Assembly (NCBI RefSeq): GCF_020535405.1
Contig: NZ_CP085036.1
Location: 744,001 to 808,000, forward strand
DNA length: 64,000 bases
From: Antiquaquibacter oligotrophicus
GTDB taxonomy: Bacteria > Actinomycetota > Actinomycetes > Actinomycetales > Microbacteriaceae
Reading direction: 5' to 3'
Every line of letters starts with the position of its first letter. The first letter of the stretch is position 1. This document shows positions 25,208-35,200 of this stretch, in pieces. The notes under the pieces were generated by a model. That model was given only the letters and a program-made list of their open reading frames with translations, was not told where the DNA came from and searched no databases. Made by a program: the position numbers and the translations under genes.

Positions 25208-26143
25208 TTACTCGGTGATGATGCGGGCGCCGTGGACGGGGCCTGTCGCGCGCACGACCGTCAGACGCGCGGCGCTCAGCGCCACCTGCAGCTCGAGCGC
25301 GGAGTCCGAATCCGCGGCGAGGAACGCGACCGTGGGGCCCGAGCCGGAGACAATACCCGCGAGCGCTCCGTTGCGCTCCCCGAGTTCGAGCACACCTGCG
25401 AGGGACTCCTCGAGGTGGATGGCTGGCGCCTGAAGATCGTTGTGCAGGCACTCGGCGAGCATGTGCGGGTCACCCGCACGAAGCGCTTGCAACACATTGG
25501 TGTCGACGGATGGCGCGATCTGGGCCGGGAAGATGTCCTGCGCGTGACGCTCCCGATGCAGGTCGAGCTCTCGATACACCGCCGGAGTGGACAACCCGAA
25601 GTCGGCGAGCGCGAGAACCCAGTGGAACTGGCCCTGAGCCAGCGCCGGGCTCAACTGATCGCCGCGGCCGGTGCCGATCGCCGTCCCGCCGGTGAAGGCG
25701 AAGGGAACGTCCGCTCCGAGCTCGGCAGCGAGCGTGAGCATCTCCTCGCGCGGCATAGCCGTGCCCCACAGGGCATCGCACGCGAGGAGGGTTGCGGCGG
25801 CATCCGCCGATCCCCCACCCATACCTCCCGTGACGGGAACGTGTTTGTCGATCTCGAGACGCACCCCGTCGCGGAAACCTGTGCGCGCCGCGAGAAGGCG
25901 TGCAGCCTTGATGGCAATGTTCGAGCCGTCGGTCGGTACCCGGGAGAGTTCGACACTCCCCGTCACGGTCACCGAAAAGTCCGTTGCGGGGTACGCTCGC
26001 ACATCCTCGTAAAGCGACACGGCCTGGTAGGCGATGGCGACGTCGTGGTACCCGTCGTCGAGGAGAGCCCCGACCTTCAGAAACACGTTGATCTTGCCCG
26101 GCGCCCTGGTGTGGATCATCGGATGGGCGGCATGGCCGTTCAT
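25208..26143 (-). CDS. ispE: 4-diphosphocytidyl-2-C-methyl-D-erythritol kinase
   Basis: This 311-residue GHMP kinase of the non-mevalonate isoprenoid pathway phosphorylates CDP-methylerythritol. The N-terminal [13 protein letters not shown] substrate motif and the ATP-binding [14 protein letters not shown] motif are intact, and a GSGPTVAFL motif is near the C-terminus. ATG at 26143 is chosen over a TTG nine bases upstream. ATG at 26116, directly before [10 protein letters not shown], is also possible. It follows rsmA by about 41 bases in the conserved metG-tatD-rsmA-ispE order. It supplies precursors for undecaprenyl phosphate and menaquinone. Confidence 0.96.
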   Translation of the reverse strand: MNGHAAHPMIHTRAPGKINVFLKVGALLDDGYHDVAIAYQAVSLYEDVRAYPATDFSVTVTGSVELSRVPTDGSNIAIKAARLLAARTGFRDGVRLEIDKHVPVTGGMGGGSADAAATLLACDALWGTAMPREEMLTLAAELGADVPFAFTGGTAIGTGRGDQLSPALAQGQFHWVLALADFGLSTPAVYRELDLHRERHAQDIFPAQIAPSVDTNVLQALRAGDPHMLAECLHNDLQAPAIHLEESLAGVLELGERNGALAGIVSGSGPTVAFLAADSDSALELQVALSAARLTVVRATGPVHGARIITE

Positions 26144-26184
26144 GAAACCCAACCTAGCCGAGTCGACGCCGCGCGCGCTGCGCG

Positions 26185-27015
26185 TCAGCTCCGCGCGATC
26201 GCGAGGAAGTCAGCGACCGTGAGTTCCTCACCGCGTGCGGTCGGCGCCAGGCCCGCCGCCTCGAGTCGCGCGGATGCCGCTGCCGAGTCGCCGAGCACGG
26301 GGGCCAGCGACTGGCGCAGCATCTTGCGGCGCTGCTGGAAGGCCGCATCGACGAGGGCGAAGGTCATCCGTCGCTCGTCCTCAGTGCCGGGCGGGTCGTG
26401 GCGATCGAAGCGCACGAGGATGGAATCGACATTGGGAACGGGCCAGAACACCTGCCGACTAACTTTTCCGGCCGTCGAGAAGTCGCCGTACCACGCGGCC
26501 TTGACCGACGGTGCGCCGTAGACCTTGCTTCCGGGACCCGCCGCCACCCGCTCGCCAACCTCCGCTTGCACCATCACGAGACCGCGATCGAGACCGGGGA
26601 AGTGCTCGAGGAAGTGCAGGAGAACGGGCACAGAGACGTTGTACGGGAGGTTTGCCACGAGCACGGCAGGGTCGCCGGGAAGCTCGGTGACGGTGAGGGC
26701 GTCCTGGCCGATGACGGTGAGTTCGACCTCTCCCAGCCGCTCACGCAACGTGACCGGGAGCTGCCGGGCGAGACGATCGTCGATCTCCACCGCGACGACG
26801 GATGCTCCGGCCTCCAGTAACGCGATGGTGAGCGACCCGAGTCCCGGACCGATCTCCACCACCGTCTCACCGGGGGCGACCCCGGCCGCGGTGACGATGC
26901 GCCGCACCGTGTTGGGGTCGATGACGAAGTTCTGCCCGAGCTTTTTTGTCGGCTGGAGGTCGAGTAGCCCAGCGAGGTCCCGAATCTCCGCGGGACCGAG
27001 CGCGCGGGAACTCAC
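26185..27015 (-). CDS. rsmA: 16S rRNA dimethyladenosine methyltransferase (KsgA)
   Basis: This 276-residue SAM-dependent methyltransferase dimethylates the two adjacent adenines in helix 45 of 16S rRNA. The N-terminal [14 protein letters not shown] motif, SAM-binding [11 protein letters not shown] and the catalytic NLPYNVS motif are all present. GTG at 27015 is chosen as it overlaps the tatD stop as GTGA. The frame upstream is Arg-rich antisense-like sequence. It is co-transcribed with metG, tatD and probably ispE. Confidence 0.96.
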   Translation of the reverse strand: MSSRALGPAEIRDLAGLLDLQPTKKLGQNFVIDPNTVRRIVTAAGVAPGETVVEIGPGLGSLTIALLEAGASVVAVEIDDRLARQLPVTLRERLGEVELTVIGQDALTVTELPGDPAVLVANLPYNVSVPVLLHFLEHFPGLDRGLVMVQAEVGERVAAGPGSKVYGAPSVKAAWYGDFSTAGKVSRQVFWPVPNVDSILVRFDRHDPPGTEDERRMTFALVDAAFQQRRKMLRQSLAPVLGDSAAASARLEAAGLAPTARGEELTVADFLAIARS

Positions 27016-28004
27016 GGGCGGTCGTACGATTCCGGTCGACCGGGCAACTCGTGACGGTCCGTGTGTGTCGGGGGCTCGTAGACTTCCGGCCGGTCGTACG
27101 ACTCGACGATGTCGGGCAGGTCCTCGTCCCACAGGCCGTAGACCTCTTCGGTGCTGGATGCGATCTGCGCGGCGAGCATGGGTACGTCCGTCTCGAGCAC
27201 CGCGGCCATGGCGCGCAGCGTGAGCGGGAGCAGGTACGGCGAGTTCGGGCGTCCCCGGTACGGGTGCGGCGTGAGGAACGGCGCATCCGTCTCCACGAGG
27301 ATGCGATCACGAGGGATCACCTCGAGCGCCTCGCGAAGGTTCGCCGCGTTCTTGAAGGTGACCGTTCCGGCGAACGACAGGTACCAGCCCTGGTCGGCGC
27401 ACAGGCGCGCCATTTCGGCGTCACCGGAGAAACAGTGGAAGACGGTGCGCTCGGGTGCCCCCACACGAAGCAGAGTGTTGATGACCTCGGTGTGGGCATC
27501 CCGATCATGGATCTGCAGGGCGATGCCCTGGCGCTTGGCGATCTCGATGTGGGCTTCGAACGACGCGAGCTGGGCATCCCGCCCGTCCTCGCCGGTGCGG
27601 TAGAAGTCGAGCCCGGTTTCACCGATGGCGCGAACACGGGGTTGGGTGGCGAGCGACTCGATCTCTGCGAGGGCGTCGTCGAGGGTGCCGGATGCCGCGA
27701 ACTCCGGCACCTCGTTCGGGTGCAGGGCCACGGCGGCGAGCACACGGGGCTCTCGTTCGGCGACCTCGGCGGACCACCTCGATGTCTCCAGGTCGCCACC
27801 GACCTGCACGACACCTTTGACGCCGACACTGGATGCCCTGTCGAGGTGCTCGCGGTAGTCGAGCTGATTGTCTGGCCCGCCGTCGGCGATCTCGAGGTGA
27901 GTGTGGTTGTCGTAGACACCCACGGTTAAGGCCTCGGGCAGCGGCGGGTACTCGAGCTCCTTACGTCCCTCGGTGTCTCGCTGCCGCACGAATGCCTCGA
28001 CCAC
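27012..28004 (-). CDS. tatD: TatD-family metal-dependent hydrolase/DNase
   Basis: This 330-residue TIM-barrel amidohydrolase has NHTHLE at about 33-38 as first metal site. GETGLDFYR, IHDRDAH, HCFSG and the ETDAPFLTP motif near the C-terminal part of the barrel all follow the family pattern. TatD proteins are 3'-exonucleases acting in DNA repair or RNA quality control. An acidic-basic C-terminal extension after the barrel (from about residue 300) contains repeated SYDRP/PESYDRP segments, which is unusual. GTG at 28004 abuts the metG stop without a gap. Confidence 0.93.
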   Translation of the reverse strand: MVEAFVRQRDTEGRKELEYPPLPEALTVGVYDNHTHLEIADGGPDNQLDYREHLDRASSVGVKGVVQVGGDLETSRWSAEVAEREPRVLAAVALHPNEVPEFAASGTLDDALAEIESLATQPRVRAIGETGLDFYRTGEDGRDAQLASFEAHIEIAKRQGIALQIHDRDAHTEVINTLLRVGAPERTVFHCFSGDAEMARLCADQGWYLSFAGTVTFKNAANLREALEVIPRDRILVETDAPFLTPHPYRGRPNSPYLLPLTLRAMAAVLETDVPMLAAQIASSTEEVYGLWDEDLPDIVESYDRPEVYEPPTHTDRHELPGRPESYDRP

Positions 28005-29555
28005 TCAGTCCTCCTCGATCCTCGGGAAGAGCGATGTCTCCAAGGGTGTCACGTGTGTACCGCCTGACCAATCGAACGCATGATCGATGGGGCGGGCATC
28101 CACGGGCCCTTCGCCGCCGATGGCGTGCCACAGCCGCTCGGACGCGCGCGGAAGGATGGGCGCGAGAAGGATGGCGAGTGTGCCGAGACCGTGCACGGCG
28201 GTCGCGAGCACCTGCTGGAGGCGTTCGCGCTGCGCGGGATCTTTGGCCAGAGCCCACGGCTCCTGCTCGGTGATGTAGAGGTTGAGGGCGTCGACGAGGG
28301 TCCATGTGTGCGCGATCGCCTCGTTAATGGCGAACGCGTCAATGGCGGCGTTCGCGGAGGCGGTCACCTCGCGTACGAGAACGGCGATGGCTTCGTCGAC
28401 CGGCGCCTGCGGAATCTCGCCGTCGAAGTACTTCGTCACCATGGCGATGACGCGGGATGCGAGGTTTCCGAAACCGTTCGCGAGTTCCGCGTGGTAGCGC
28501 GCGCTCAGGTCTTCCCAGCTGAAGGAGCCGTCCTGACCGAAGGTGATCGCAGAGAGGAAGTAGAAGCGGAACGCGTCGGACCCGAAGGTGTCCGTGATCT
28601 GCGCCGGCGCGATACCTGTGAGCTTCGACTTGGACATCTTCTCGCCGCCGACGAGCAACCAGCCGTGCCCGAAGACGGCACGCGGCACCTCGAGGCCAGC
28701 AGCCATGAGCATGGCGGGCCAGATGACCGCGTGGAAGCGTGCGATGTCCTTGCCGACGAGGTGGACGGCCGGCCAGCGACGCTCGAGTTCCGCGTCGTCG
28801 ACTCCGTACCCGATGGCGGAGATGTAGTTCAGGAGCGCGTCGAACCACACGTAGACAACGTGGGTGTCGTCCCAGGGCACCTTGACGCCCCAGTCGAAGC
28901 TCGAGCGGGAGATCGAGAGGTCGTCGAGTCCCTGCTTGACGAACTGCACGATCTCGTTGCGCACACTCGCCGGTTGCACGAACGACGGGTTCGACTCGTA
29001 GAGGTCGAGGAGTGGCTTCTCGAATGCGCTCATGCGGAAGAAGTAGTTCTTCTCCTTGAGGATCTCGACCGGTCGACCGTGAATCTTGCAGACCAGCTGA
29101 CCGGCGTAGTCACCGTCGGGCGTCTCCATGAGGTCGTCGATCTGCTTGTACTCCTCGCAGCCGACGCAGTAGTAACCCTCGTACTCACCCGAGTAGATGT
29201 GACCGTCGTCGTAGAGCTTCTGCAGGAAGAGCGCGACGGCTTTCTCGTGCCGCTCCTCGGTGGTGCGGATGAAGTCGTCGTTGCGGATATCGATGGTCTC
29301 CAGCAGCGGCTTCCACGCCTTCTCGACCAGCGAGTCGGCCCACGCCTGCGGGGTCGTGTCGTTGGCGACTGCGGTGCGGAGGATCTTCTGACCGTGCTCG
29401 TCGGTGCCGGTGAGAAGCCAGGTGTCGTCGCCGCGCTGGCGGTGCCAGCGGGCGAGCACGTCCGCCGCCACCTCCGTGTAGGCATGGCCGATGTGAGGCA
29501 CGTCGTTGACGTAGAAGATGGGCGTCGTGATGTAGAAGGACTCGCCGGAGGGCAT
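28005..29555 (-). CDS. metG: Methionyl-tRNA synthetase
   Basis: This 516-residue class I synthetase attaches Met to its tRNAs. It contains the HIGH signature at 21-24, a knuckle with CVGCEE and a downstream Cys in CKIHG, the KMSKS loop at 306-310, and the alpha-helical anticodon-binding domain with the DALNLYITEQEPW stretch. There is no C-terminal tRNA-binding extension, the usual actinobacterial short form. It starts at ATG 29555 and leads the metG-tatD-rsmA transcription unit. Confidence 0.97.
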   Translation of the reverse strand: MPSGESFYITTPIFYVNDVPHIGHAYTEVAADVLARWHRQRGDDTWLLTGTDEHGQKILRTAVANDTTPQAWADSLVEKAWKPLLETIDIRNDDFIRTTEERHEKAVALFLQKLYDDGHIYSGEYEGYYCVGCEEYKQIDDLMETPDGDYAGQLVCKIHGRPVEILKEKNYFFRMSAFEKPLLDLYESNPSFVQPASVRNEIVQFVKQGLDDLSISRSSFDWGVKVPWDDTHVVYVWFDALLNYISAIGYGVDDAELERRWPAVHLVGKDIARFHAVIWPAMLMAAGLEVPRAVFGHGWLLVGGEKMSKSKLTGIAPAQITDTFGSDAFRFYFLSAITFGQDGSFSWEDLSARYHAELANGFGNLASRVIAMVTKYFDGEIPQAPVDEAIAVLVREVTASANAAIDAFAINEAIAHTWTLVDALNLYITEQEPWALAKDPAQRERLQQVLATAVHGLGTLAILLAPILPRASERLWHAIGGEGPVDARPIDHAFDWSGGTHVTPLETSLFPRIEED

Positions 29556-29604
29556 GGAGTCCAGTCTACGGATGCCCGCGCCACTGTTACTTCGTGCGCA
29601 CCTC

Positions 29605-29634
29605 GTTGACTAGACCTGTGTTGACTAGACCTGA
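29605..29634 (+). repeat. Tandem duplication of a 15-mer
   Basis: The sequence GTTGACTAGACCTG followed by T or A occurs twice in tandem (29605-29619 and 29620-29634) in the 129-base gap between metG and rsmI. It contains TTGACT, similar to a -35 element, but on the plus strand, where no gene starts nearby. It may be a recent slippage duplication. Confidence 0.6.
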
Positions 29635-29684
29635 CGATCCGCGCCTATCCGACTACGACATCGCCGTCACGAACTGAGGGCGGG

Positions 29685-30494
29685 TCAGCGCTCCCGGAGC
29701 GCCGCCTCGTAGAGGTCGCGCCGCGGGATGCCCGTCGCCGCGGCGACCTCGGCCGTGGCATCCTTCAGGCGCATTCCCGACTCGACGAGAGAACGCACCT
29801 CGGCGAGCGCCGTCGGCAGGTCGGATGCCTGGGCAGCAGCGCCCTCGACCACGAGACAGATTTCACCGCGCGCACCTTCGGAGAATCGGTCGGCGAGCTC
29901 GGCCGCCGTGCCGCGCGCGACCTCTTCGTGCAACTTCGTGAGTTCACGACAGACGACGACACGGCGCTCCGGGCCGAACGCCTCGGCGATGTCGGCGAGG
30001 GCACCTCCGACCCGGTGCGGCGACTCGAAGAAGACGAGCGTGCGCGGCTCCCTCGCGAGCGCGGCGAGATGGGCGAGCCTGCCCTTGCGCGGAAGGAACC
30101 CCTCGAAGACAAAACGGTCGGTGGGCAGGCCACTCACAGCGAGCGCGGCGAGCACGGCACTCGGGCCGGGAAGTACGGTCACACGCACATCGGCGGCCGC
30201 GGCAGCGGCCACGAGCGGGAAGCCGGGGTCGCTGATGGCGGGCATCCCGGCGTCACTCAGAACGAGGACGTCCCGTTCACGGGCGAGTTCCACGATCTCG
30301 GCAGCCTTGTCCGTCTCGTTGTGCTCGTGAATGGCGATGAGGCGCGGCCTGTTCTCGACACCGAGGGCACTCAGCAGGTGGATGGTCGTGCGAGTGTCTT
30401 CACTCGCGATGATCTCCACCGTGGACAGCGCGTCGATGAGGCGTCGGGACGCATCGCCGAGATTGCCGATCGGGGTTGCGCCGAGGATGATCAC
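29685..30494 (-). CDS. rsmI: 16S rRNA 2'-O-ribose methyltransferase (C1402)
   Basis: This 269-residue member of the tetrapyrrole-methylase-like fold has the N-terminal ILGATPIGNLGD motif, EDTRTT, and the LVLSDAGMPAISDPGF SAM-site region typical of RsmI. Together with RsmH it modifies C1402 in the ribosomal P site. GTG at 30494 is chosen because the family begins at this point. The earlier in-frame ATG would overlap the divergent mannosyltransferase gene. The rsmI/pmt divergent pair next to metG is a common actinobacterial arrangement. Confidence 0.95.
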   Translation of the reverse strand: MIILGATPIGNLGDASRRLIDALSTVEIIASEDTRTTIHLLSALGVENRPRLIAIHEHNETDKAAEIVELARERDVLVLSDAGMPAISDPGFPLVAAAAAADVRVTVLPGPSAVLAALAVSGLPTDRFVFEGFLPRKGRLAHLAALAREPRTLVFFESPHRVGGALADIAEAFGPERRVVVCRELTKLHEEVARGTAAELADRFSEGARGEICLVVEGAAAQASDLPTALAEVRSLVESGMRLKDATAEVAAATGIPRRDLYEAALRER

Positions 30495-30547
30495 GCCCCA
30501 TTCTCTCCCGCACGCCGCGGGGTCCGCCGGAAAGTAGCATTGGGCGG

Positions 30548-32170
30548 GTGACCGAGCGTGCCGCCTTCGATGAGATCGTCGATGCTCCGCCACCGGCCGA
30601 AAGCCCACTGCGTCGCGTCGGCTCGCGACTGGACGATTGGTGGCTGCGCAGGTCTCCCGCGGCTCAGCGCGCGGTGCGGTGGGCCGCGCCCACGCTGGCT
30701 CTGCTCATCGCCGCGGTCGCGCGCCTGTGGAACCTCGGGCATCCGTCGGAGCTCGTCTTCGACGAGACCTTCTATGTGAAGGATGCCTGGACCCTCGCCA
30801 ACCTCGGTTACGAAGCCCAGTGGCCGGCCGATGCCGACACCGCCTTCAACTCGGGAGACGCCGACGGGTTCCTTCGCGACCCGGCATTTATCGTGCATCC
30901 GCCGCTCGGCAAATGGATCATCAGCCTCGGGATGCTCGTGCTCGGGCCGGAGAACCCGATCGCGTGGCGGTTGTCGACCGCGCTCGTCGGGATAGCCGCC
31001 GTGGTGTTGCTCATGGTTGTGGCTCACGTGCTGTTCCGCTCGATTGCGCTCACGTCGATCGCGGGCTTCCTGATGGCCATCGAAGGCAATGCGATCGTGA
31101 TGAGTCGCGTAGCACTGCTCGACAACTCGGTGATGTTTCTTGCCTTCCTGGGTGTGCTCTTCGTGCTACTCGATCGACGATGGAGTCGAGTCCGCCTGAG
31201 TGCGTGGATTGCCGCCAGGGAAAAGCGAGACAAGAGCACCGACTGGGGTCCGGCACTGTGGTGGCGCCCCTGGCTCATCGCCGCCGGTGCCGCGTTCGGC
31301 GCTGCGGCCGCTGTCAAGTGGAGTGGGCTCTACTTTTTGGCAGGCTTCGCCATCTACACACTCGTGGTCGATGCCATCGCGAGGCGCAACGCCGGCATCC
31401 AGTTGTGGGGTTCCGGAACCGCGTTCAAGCAGGCACCGGTCACGTTCGTGCTCATGGTCCCGATTGCAGTCGCGGTCTACCTCGCGAGCTGGATCGGATG
31501 GTTCACGAGCGACGGTGGTTACGACCGGCACTGGGCGGAGAGTGACGGCAACGCCTGGACGGGAGGCCTCTCGTGGGTTCCCCTGAGTCTGCAAAGTCTC
31601 TGGCACTTCGAGGTGTCGGTGTACAACTATCACGTCGGTGAGAACCGGGGGCACGGGTACGAGGCCAACCCGCTGACATGGTTACTCCTCATCCGACCGA
31701 CGAGCATGTGGTACCAGGGTGCCAACGGCGGCGAACTCGGCTGCGACTACGACGTCTGCGGGGCATCCGTCACGGGTATAGCGAACCCCGTGATCTGGTG
31801 GGCGGCGACCGCCGCTGTGCTCTACCTCGCCTACCGTCTGGTGCGGTATCGCGAGTGGAAGGTCGGTTTCATCCTCATGGGGATGGCAGCCGGATACCTC
31901 CCGTGGTTGCTGTACCTCGGCCGCACGGTGTTCCAGTTCTACTCGATCGCCTTCGAGCCCTACATGCTGCTCGCCCTGACCTTTGTGATCGGGCTCATCC
32001 TGGGTTCCCCCGATGACGATCGAGACCGAAGAACGAGTGGGCTCGGTATCGTCGCCGTCTTCCTCGGAGTTGCGCTGCTCGTGAGTATCTTCTTCTGGCC
32101 GCTGTGGACGGGGATGCAGCTGAACTACGACTACCTCCGACTCCACTGGTGGCTTGTTACCTGGAGGTAA
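30548..32170 (+). CDS. Dolichyl-phosphate-mannose--protein mannosyltransferase (PMT family)
   Basis: This 540-residue polytopic membrane protein has roughly ten to eleven helices. The first outer loop carries LVFDETFYVKDAW, which contains the catalytic Asp-Glu pair of the GT39/PMT family. The large loop contains HPPLGKW and TWLLLIRPTSMWYQ motifs. It transfers mannose from polyprenyl-phosphate-mannose to Ser/Thr of proteins being exported. The start is GTG at 30548. The next gene, 84 bases downstream on the same strand, encodes a huge exported protein with a Thr-Pro linker, an obvious candidate substrate. Confidence 0.94.
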   Translation: MTERAAFDEIVDAPPPAESPLRRVGSRLDDWWLRRSPAAQRAVRWAAPTLALLIAAVARLWNLGHPSELVFDETFYVKDAWTLANLGYEAQWPADADTAFNSGDADGFLRDPAFIVHPPLGKWIISLGMLVLGPENPIAWRLSTALVGIAAVVLLMVVAHVLFRSIALTSIAGFLMAIEGNAIVMSRVALLDNSVMFLAFLGVLFVLLDRRWSRVRLSAWIAAREKRDKSTDWGPALWWRPWLIAAGAAFGAAAAVKWSGLYFLAGFAIYTLVVDAIARRNAGIQLWGSGTAFKQAPVTFVLMVPIAVAVYLASWIGWFTSDGGYDRHWAESDGNAWTGGLSWVPLSLQSLWHFEVSVYNYHVGENRGHGYEANPLTWLLLIRPTSMWYQGANGGELGCDYDVCGASVTGIANPVIWWAATAAVLYLAYRLVRYREWKVGFILMGMAAGYLPWLLYLGRTVFQFYSIAFEPYMLLALTFVIGLILGSPDDDRDRRTSGLGIVAVFLGVALLVSIFFWPLWTGMQLNYDYLRLHWWLVTWR

Positions 32171-32254
32171 CCCCGCGCCGGGCATCCGACGGTATATTGA
32201 CCGGACCCGAACGTTTTTTACTCCTCAGCTCTACCTCGCCGCAACGGGGCACAC

Positions 32255-35200
32255 ATGGCTCGATCACGCATTGCCGCAGGCGCCACCGCGCTCGCGCTCA
32301 TCGGCGCGTCCGTCTTCGGCGGAGCGATTGCCGCGTCGGCCTACACGCCGACCGCCCCGACGCTGTCGTGGCCCATCGTTGGGGATGGAACCCCGTCCGT
32401 TACGACCGTGAGTGACGGGCCCTCGTTCGATGGCGTGATGCAGCACGTCGACGGTGGCAGCGAAACCACGATCGTCTATCGCTCCGACAACGAGGGCATC
32501 AGCTGGTCGGAGTATTGCTACGCCTCGAAGGATTACATCGCGGAAGCCGACCCGGCCTCGCCATGGTCGTGCGCCGCCGAGACGATCCTCACCCCCGGCA
32601 CGCACTACTTCAGGGCCGCCACCGTGGACAACAACACGGGTGATACGAGCGCGTTCAGTCCCACCGTGAGCTACACGATCGGCGGGACTCAGGCGGCGAG
32701 CATCCTGTCACCGGCGCCCGGCACCGTGACAACGGATGCCACGCCGATCTTCGAGGGATACGGCCCGCAACTCGGCACCGTGTCCGTCGTGCGAGACGGC
32801 ACAGAGGTGCTGTGTTCGGCCGAGGCCACACTTCCCGACGGGTATTGGCAGTGCGAGTCGTCGGTTCCCCTTACCGGTTACTCCGAGGAGCCGCTTGCCT
32901 GGAGCATCAGCTACCCGATCACGGCGACAGCCACTGACATCGTCGGGGCGCCGGTCGCCAGCTCGCCGGAGCAGGCTCTCGAGGTCGCGATTCCGGATGC
33001 CCCGAGCCTCTACCAAGAGGCCAACCCCTGGTACACGACCACCGCGCTGCCGTCCATCACGGGCGAGATCCCGGCGAACACCACACGGTTCCTGGTCTGG
33101 ATCTGGACGGAGACCGGGGGCGGTGGCGCCACCGCCGTGCCGCTCTGCGAAATGCCCGTGTCGCTCGACGGTGGCGTGTACACATGCGACCCGACAACAA
33201 ACACCTCGTACGCATCGCTCGAACTCGGCGTGAATGAACTGCGCGGGTCGGTGCTCAATGAGGCCGGCGATTCGAGTCTGATCGGTGACCCGATCTACAT
33301 CACCCTTGTGGCGCAGCCCGTCGTGACCTCCCCGGGGCCCGGCACGCTCGTCTACACAAGCGACAGCACCCCGACGTTCTCCGGAACGGCAGACCCCCTG
33401 GGTTCGACAGTCGCCATCGAGTCGCTCGAGGACAACCTCTGTGTGTCCGACGTGTCCGAGGGGACATGGGAATGCACTCCGGCAAGCGACCTGAGCGACG
33501 GCCCGTACCCTTACGTCGCGCGGCTCTCGCTGCCGGGCGAGGGCGGCGAGTCTGTGACATCCATCGAGCACACCGTGGTCGTCGACACCGAGGCCCTTCC
33601 GCCCGTCGTGACAACGAGCGGAACTCTCGAGGCTCCCTACCCGACGTTTACGGGCACGGGCGAGCCCGGTGCCGAAGTCACTCTCTACCTCGACGACGCA
33701 CCCGTCACCTGTCAGGATCCCGCGATCGTCGGCGACGACACGGCGTGGTCGTGCACACCATCGACTCCAATTGCCCCCGGTGTCTACGACGTGACGACCA
33801 CACAGCGTGACCGTGCCCTCAATGTCTCAACACTTCCGAGCTCGCCCCAGGCGACCGTGACAGTTGCCAACCCGCCCGGCCCATCGGCTCCTACGATCGT
33901 CTCGCCCTCGTCCGGGGTCGTGTACTGGAACCAGCTCGGCGTCTTCGGCGAGGTCGAGGCAAGCGGGGGCGGCGCCGTGCGAATCGACGTCACTGCAGTC
34001 GGAGCGTTGGGCAGCACAACGTGCTCTGAGGTCGTCGAACCCGCGAGTGAGGGTCCCACCAACTGGGGCTGCTACCTCGACCTCATTCCCGACACGTACT
34101 CGATCTCGGCGGTGGCCTCCCTCGAGGGTGTGCCCGGCACCGAGAGCTCCTCGAGCGCACCTGTCAGCGTCACCTACGTTGGGGAGCTGCCGAAGCCCTC
34201 GGTTACCTATACGCTCGGCCCGGCATCCGTCGCCTTCGATGCCGAGGGTGTTCCTACCGGCGACCTGCAGGTCGGCTGGTACGAGGTCACGCCAGGAGGG
34301 GGCGGCGAAGGTGAAGGCGAAGGCGGACCCGGGTTTGTTCTACTCGACGACTGCGGCACGGGTGGCGAAGGCGGCGGCGGCGAAGGCGAAGGCGCCCTCC
34401 TCGCGTCGGCCCCGGCGTTTGCCGCCGCTGAAGCACAGTGCGGACCGTACTCCGATCTGAAACCCGGCATCTACAACGCCTACGTCACCCAATACGCCGG
34501 CGGCGAGAGCTTCTCGTCGACTGACGATTACATCGCCATCCCACCGGCGCCAACTCTCGGGGCCAGTACGACCTCGGGAACAACTGCGACGTTCTCGGGA
34601 ACGGGAGCTGTCGGCGGCTACACCGTTGCCGTACAGCGCGCCGACGGTGCTCCGATCTGCGTCGGTACCGTCACGGATGCGGGTGAATGGTCGTGCACCA
34701 CGACCCTTCCCGCGGGGACCGCGACGTATCGCGCGGTTCAGCAAGCGACCGGATTCGAGTTCGAGTTCAGCGAATGGACTGTCGATGCATCGATCGCCGG
34801 ATACTCCGCCTACAGCGAGTCCGTGACCGTGACGGCGGTGGTGCCGACCCCGCCCGTCGACCCCACTCCCGACCCTCCGGCTCCGCCCGTGCCAAGTCCT
34901 GTCCCGTCCTCAACACCAACACCAACACCGACCCCCACACCGACGCCGACCGTGACGACTCCGCCGCCCGCCGCGGCCTCGATGTTCAGCTTCACTCTCA
35001 GTTCGACTCGTTTCGCCCCGGGCGAGACGACGACCCTCACGGGTAATGGCGCTCCGCCCCTGGCGCAGATCGACGCGGAACTGCATTCGACCCCCGTCCA
35101 CCTCGGTTCGACGACGGCGGCGGATGACGGGAGGTTCTCGCTCACGGTCACCGTTCCGCTGGACGTGGAGCCGGGCGAACACGAGATCGTGCTCATCGTG

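Noticed and set aside
34290..34470. Gly-Glu-rich stretch as a frameshift in the giant surface protein
   Set aside because: The frame stays open on both sides and recognisable beta-domain sequence resumes in the same frame, so it is a low-complexity insertion.
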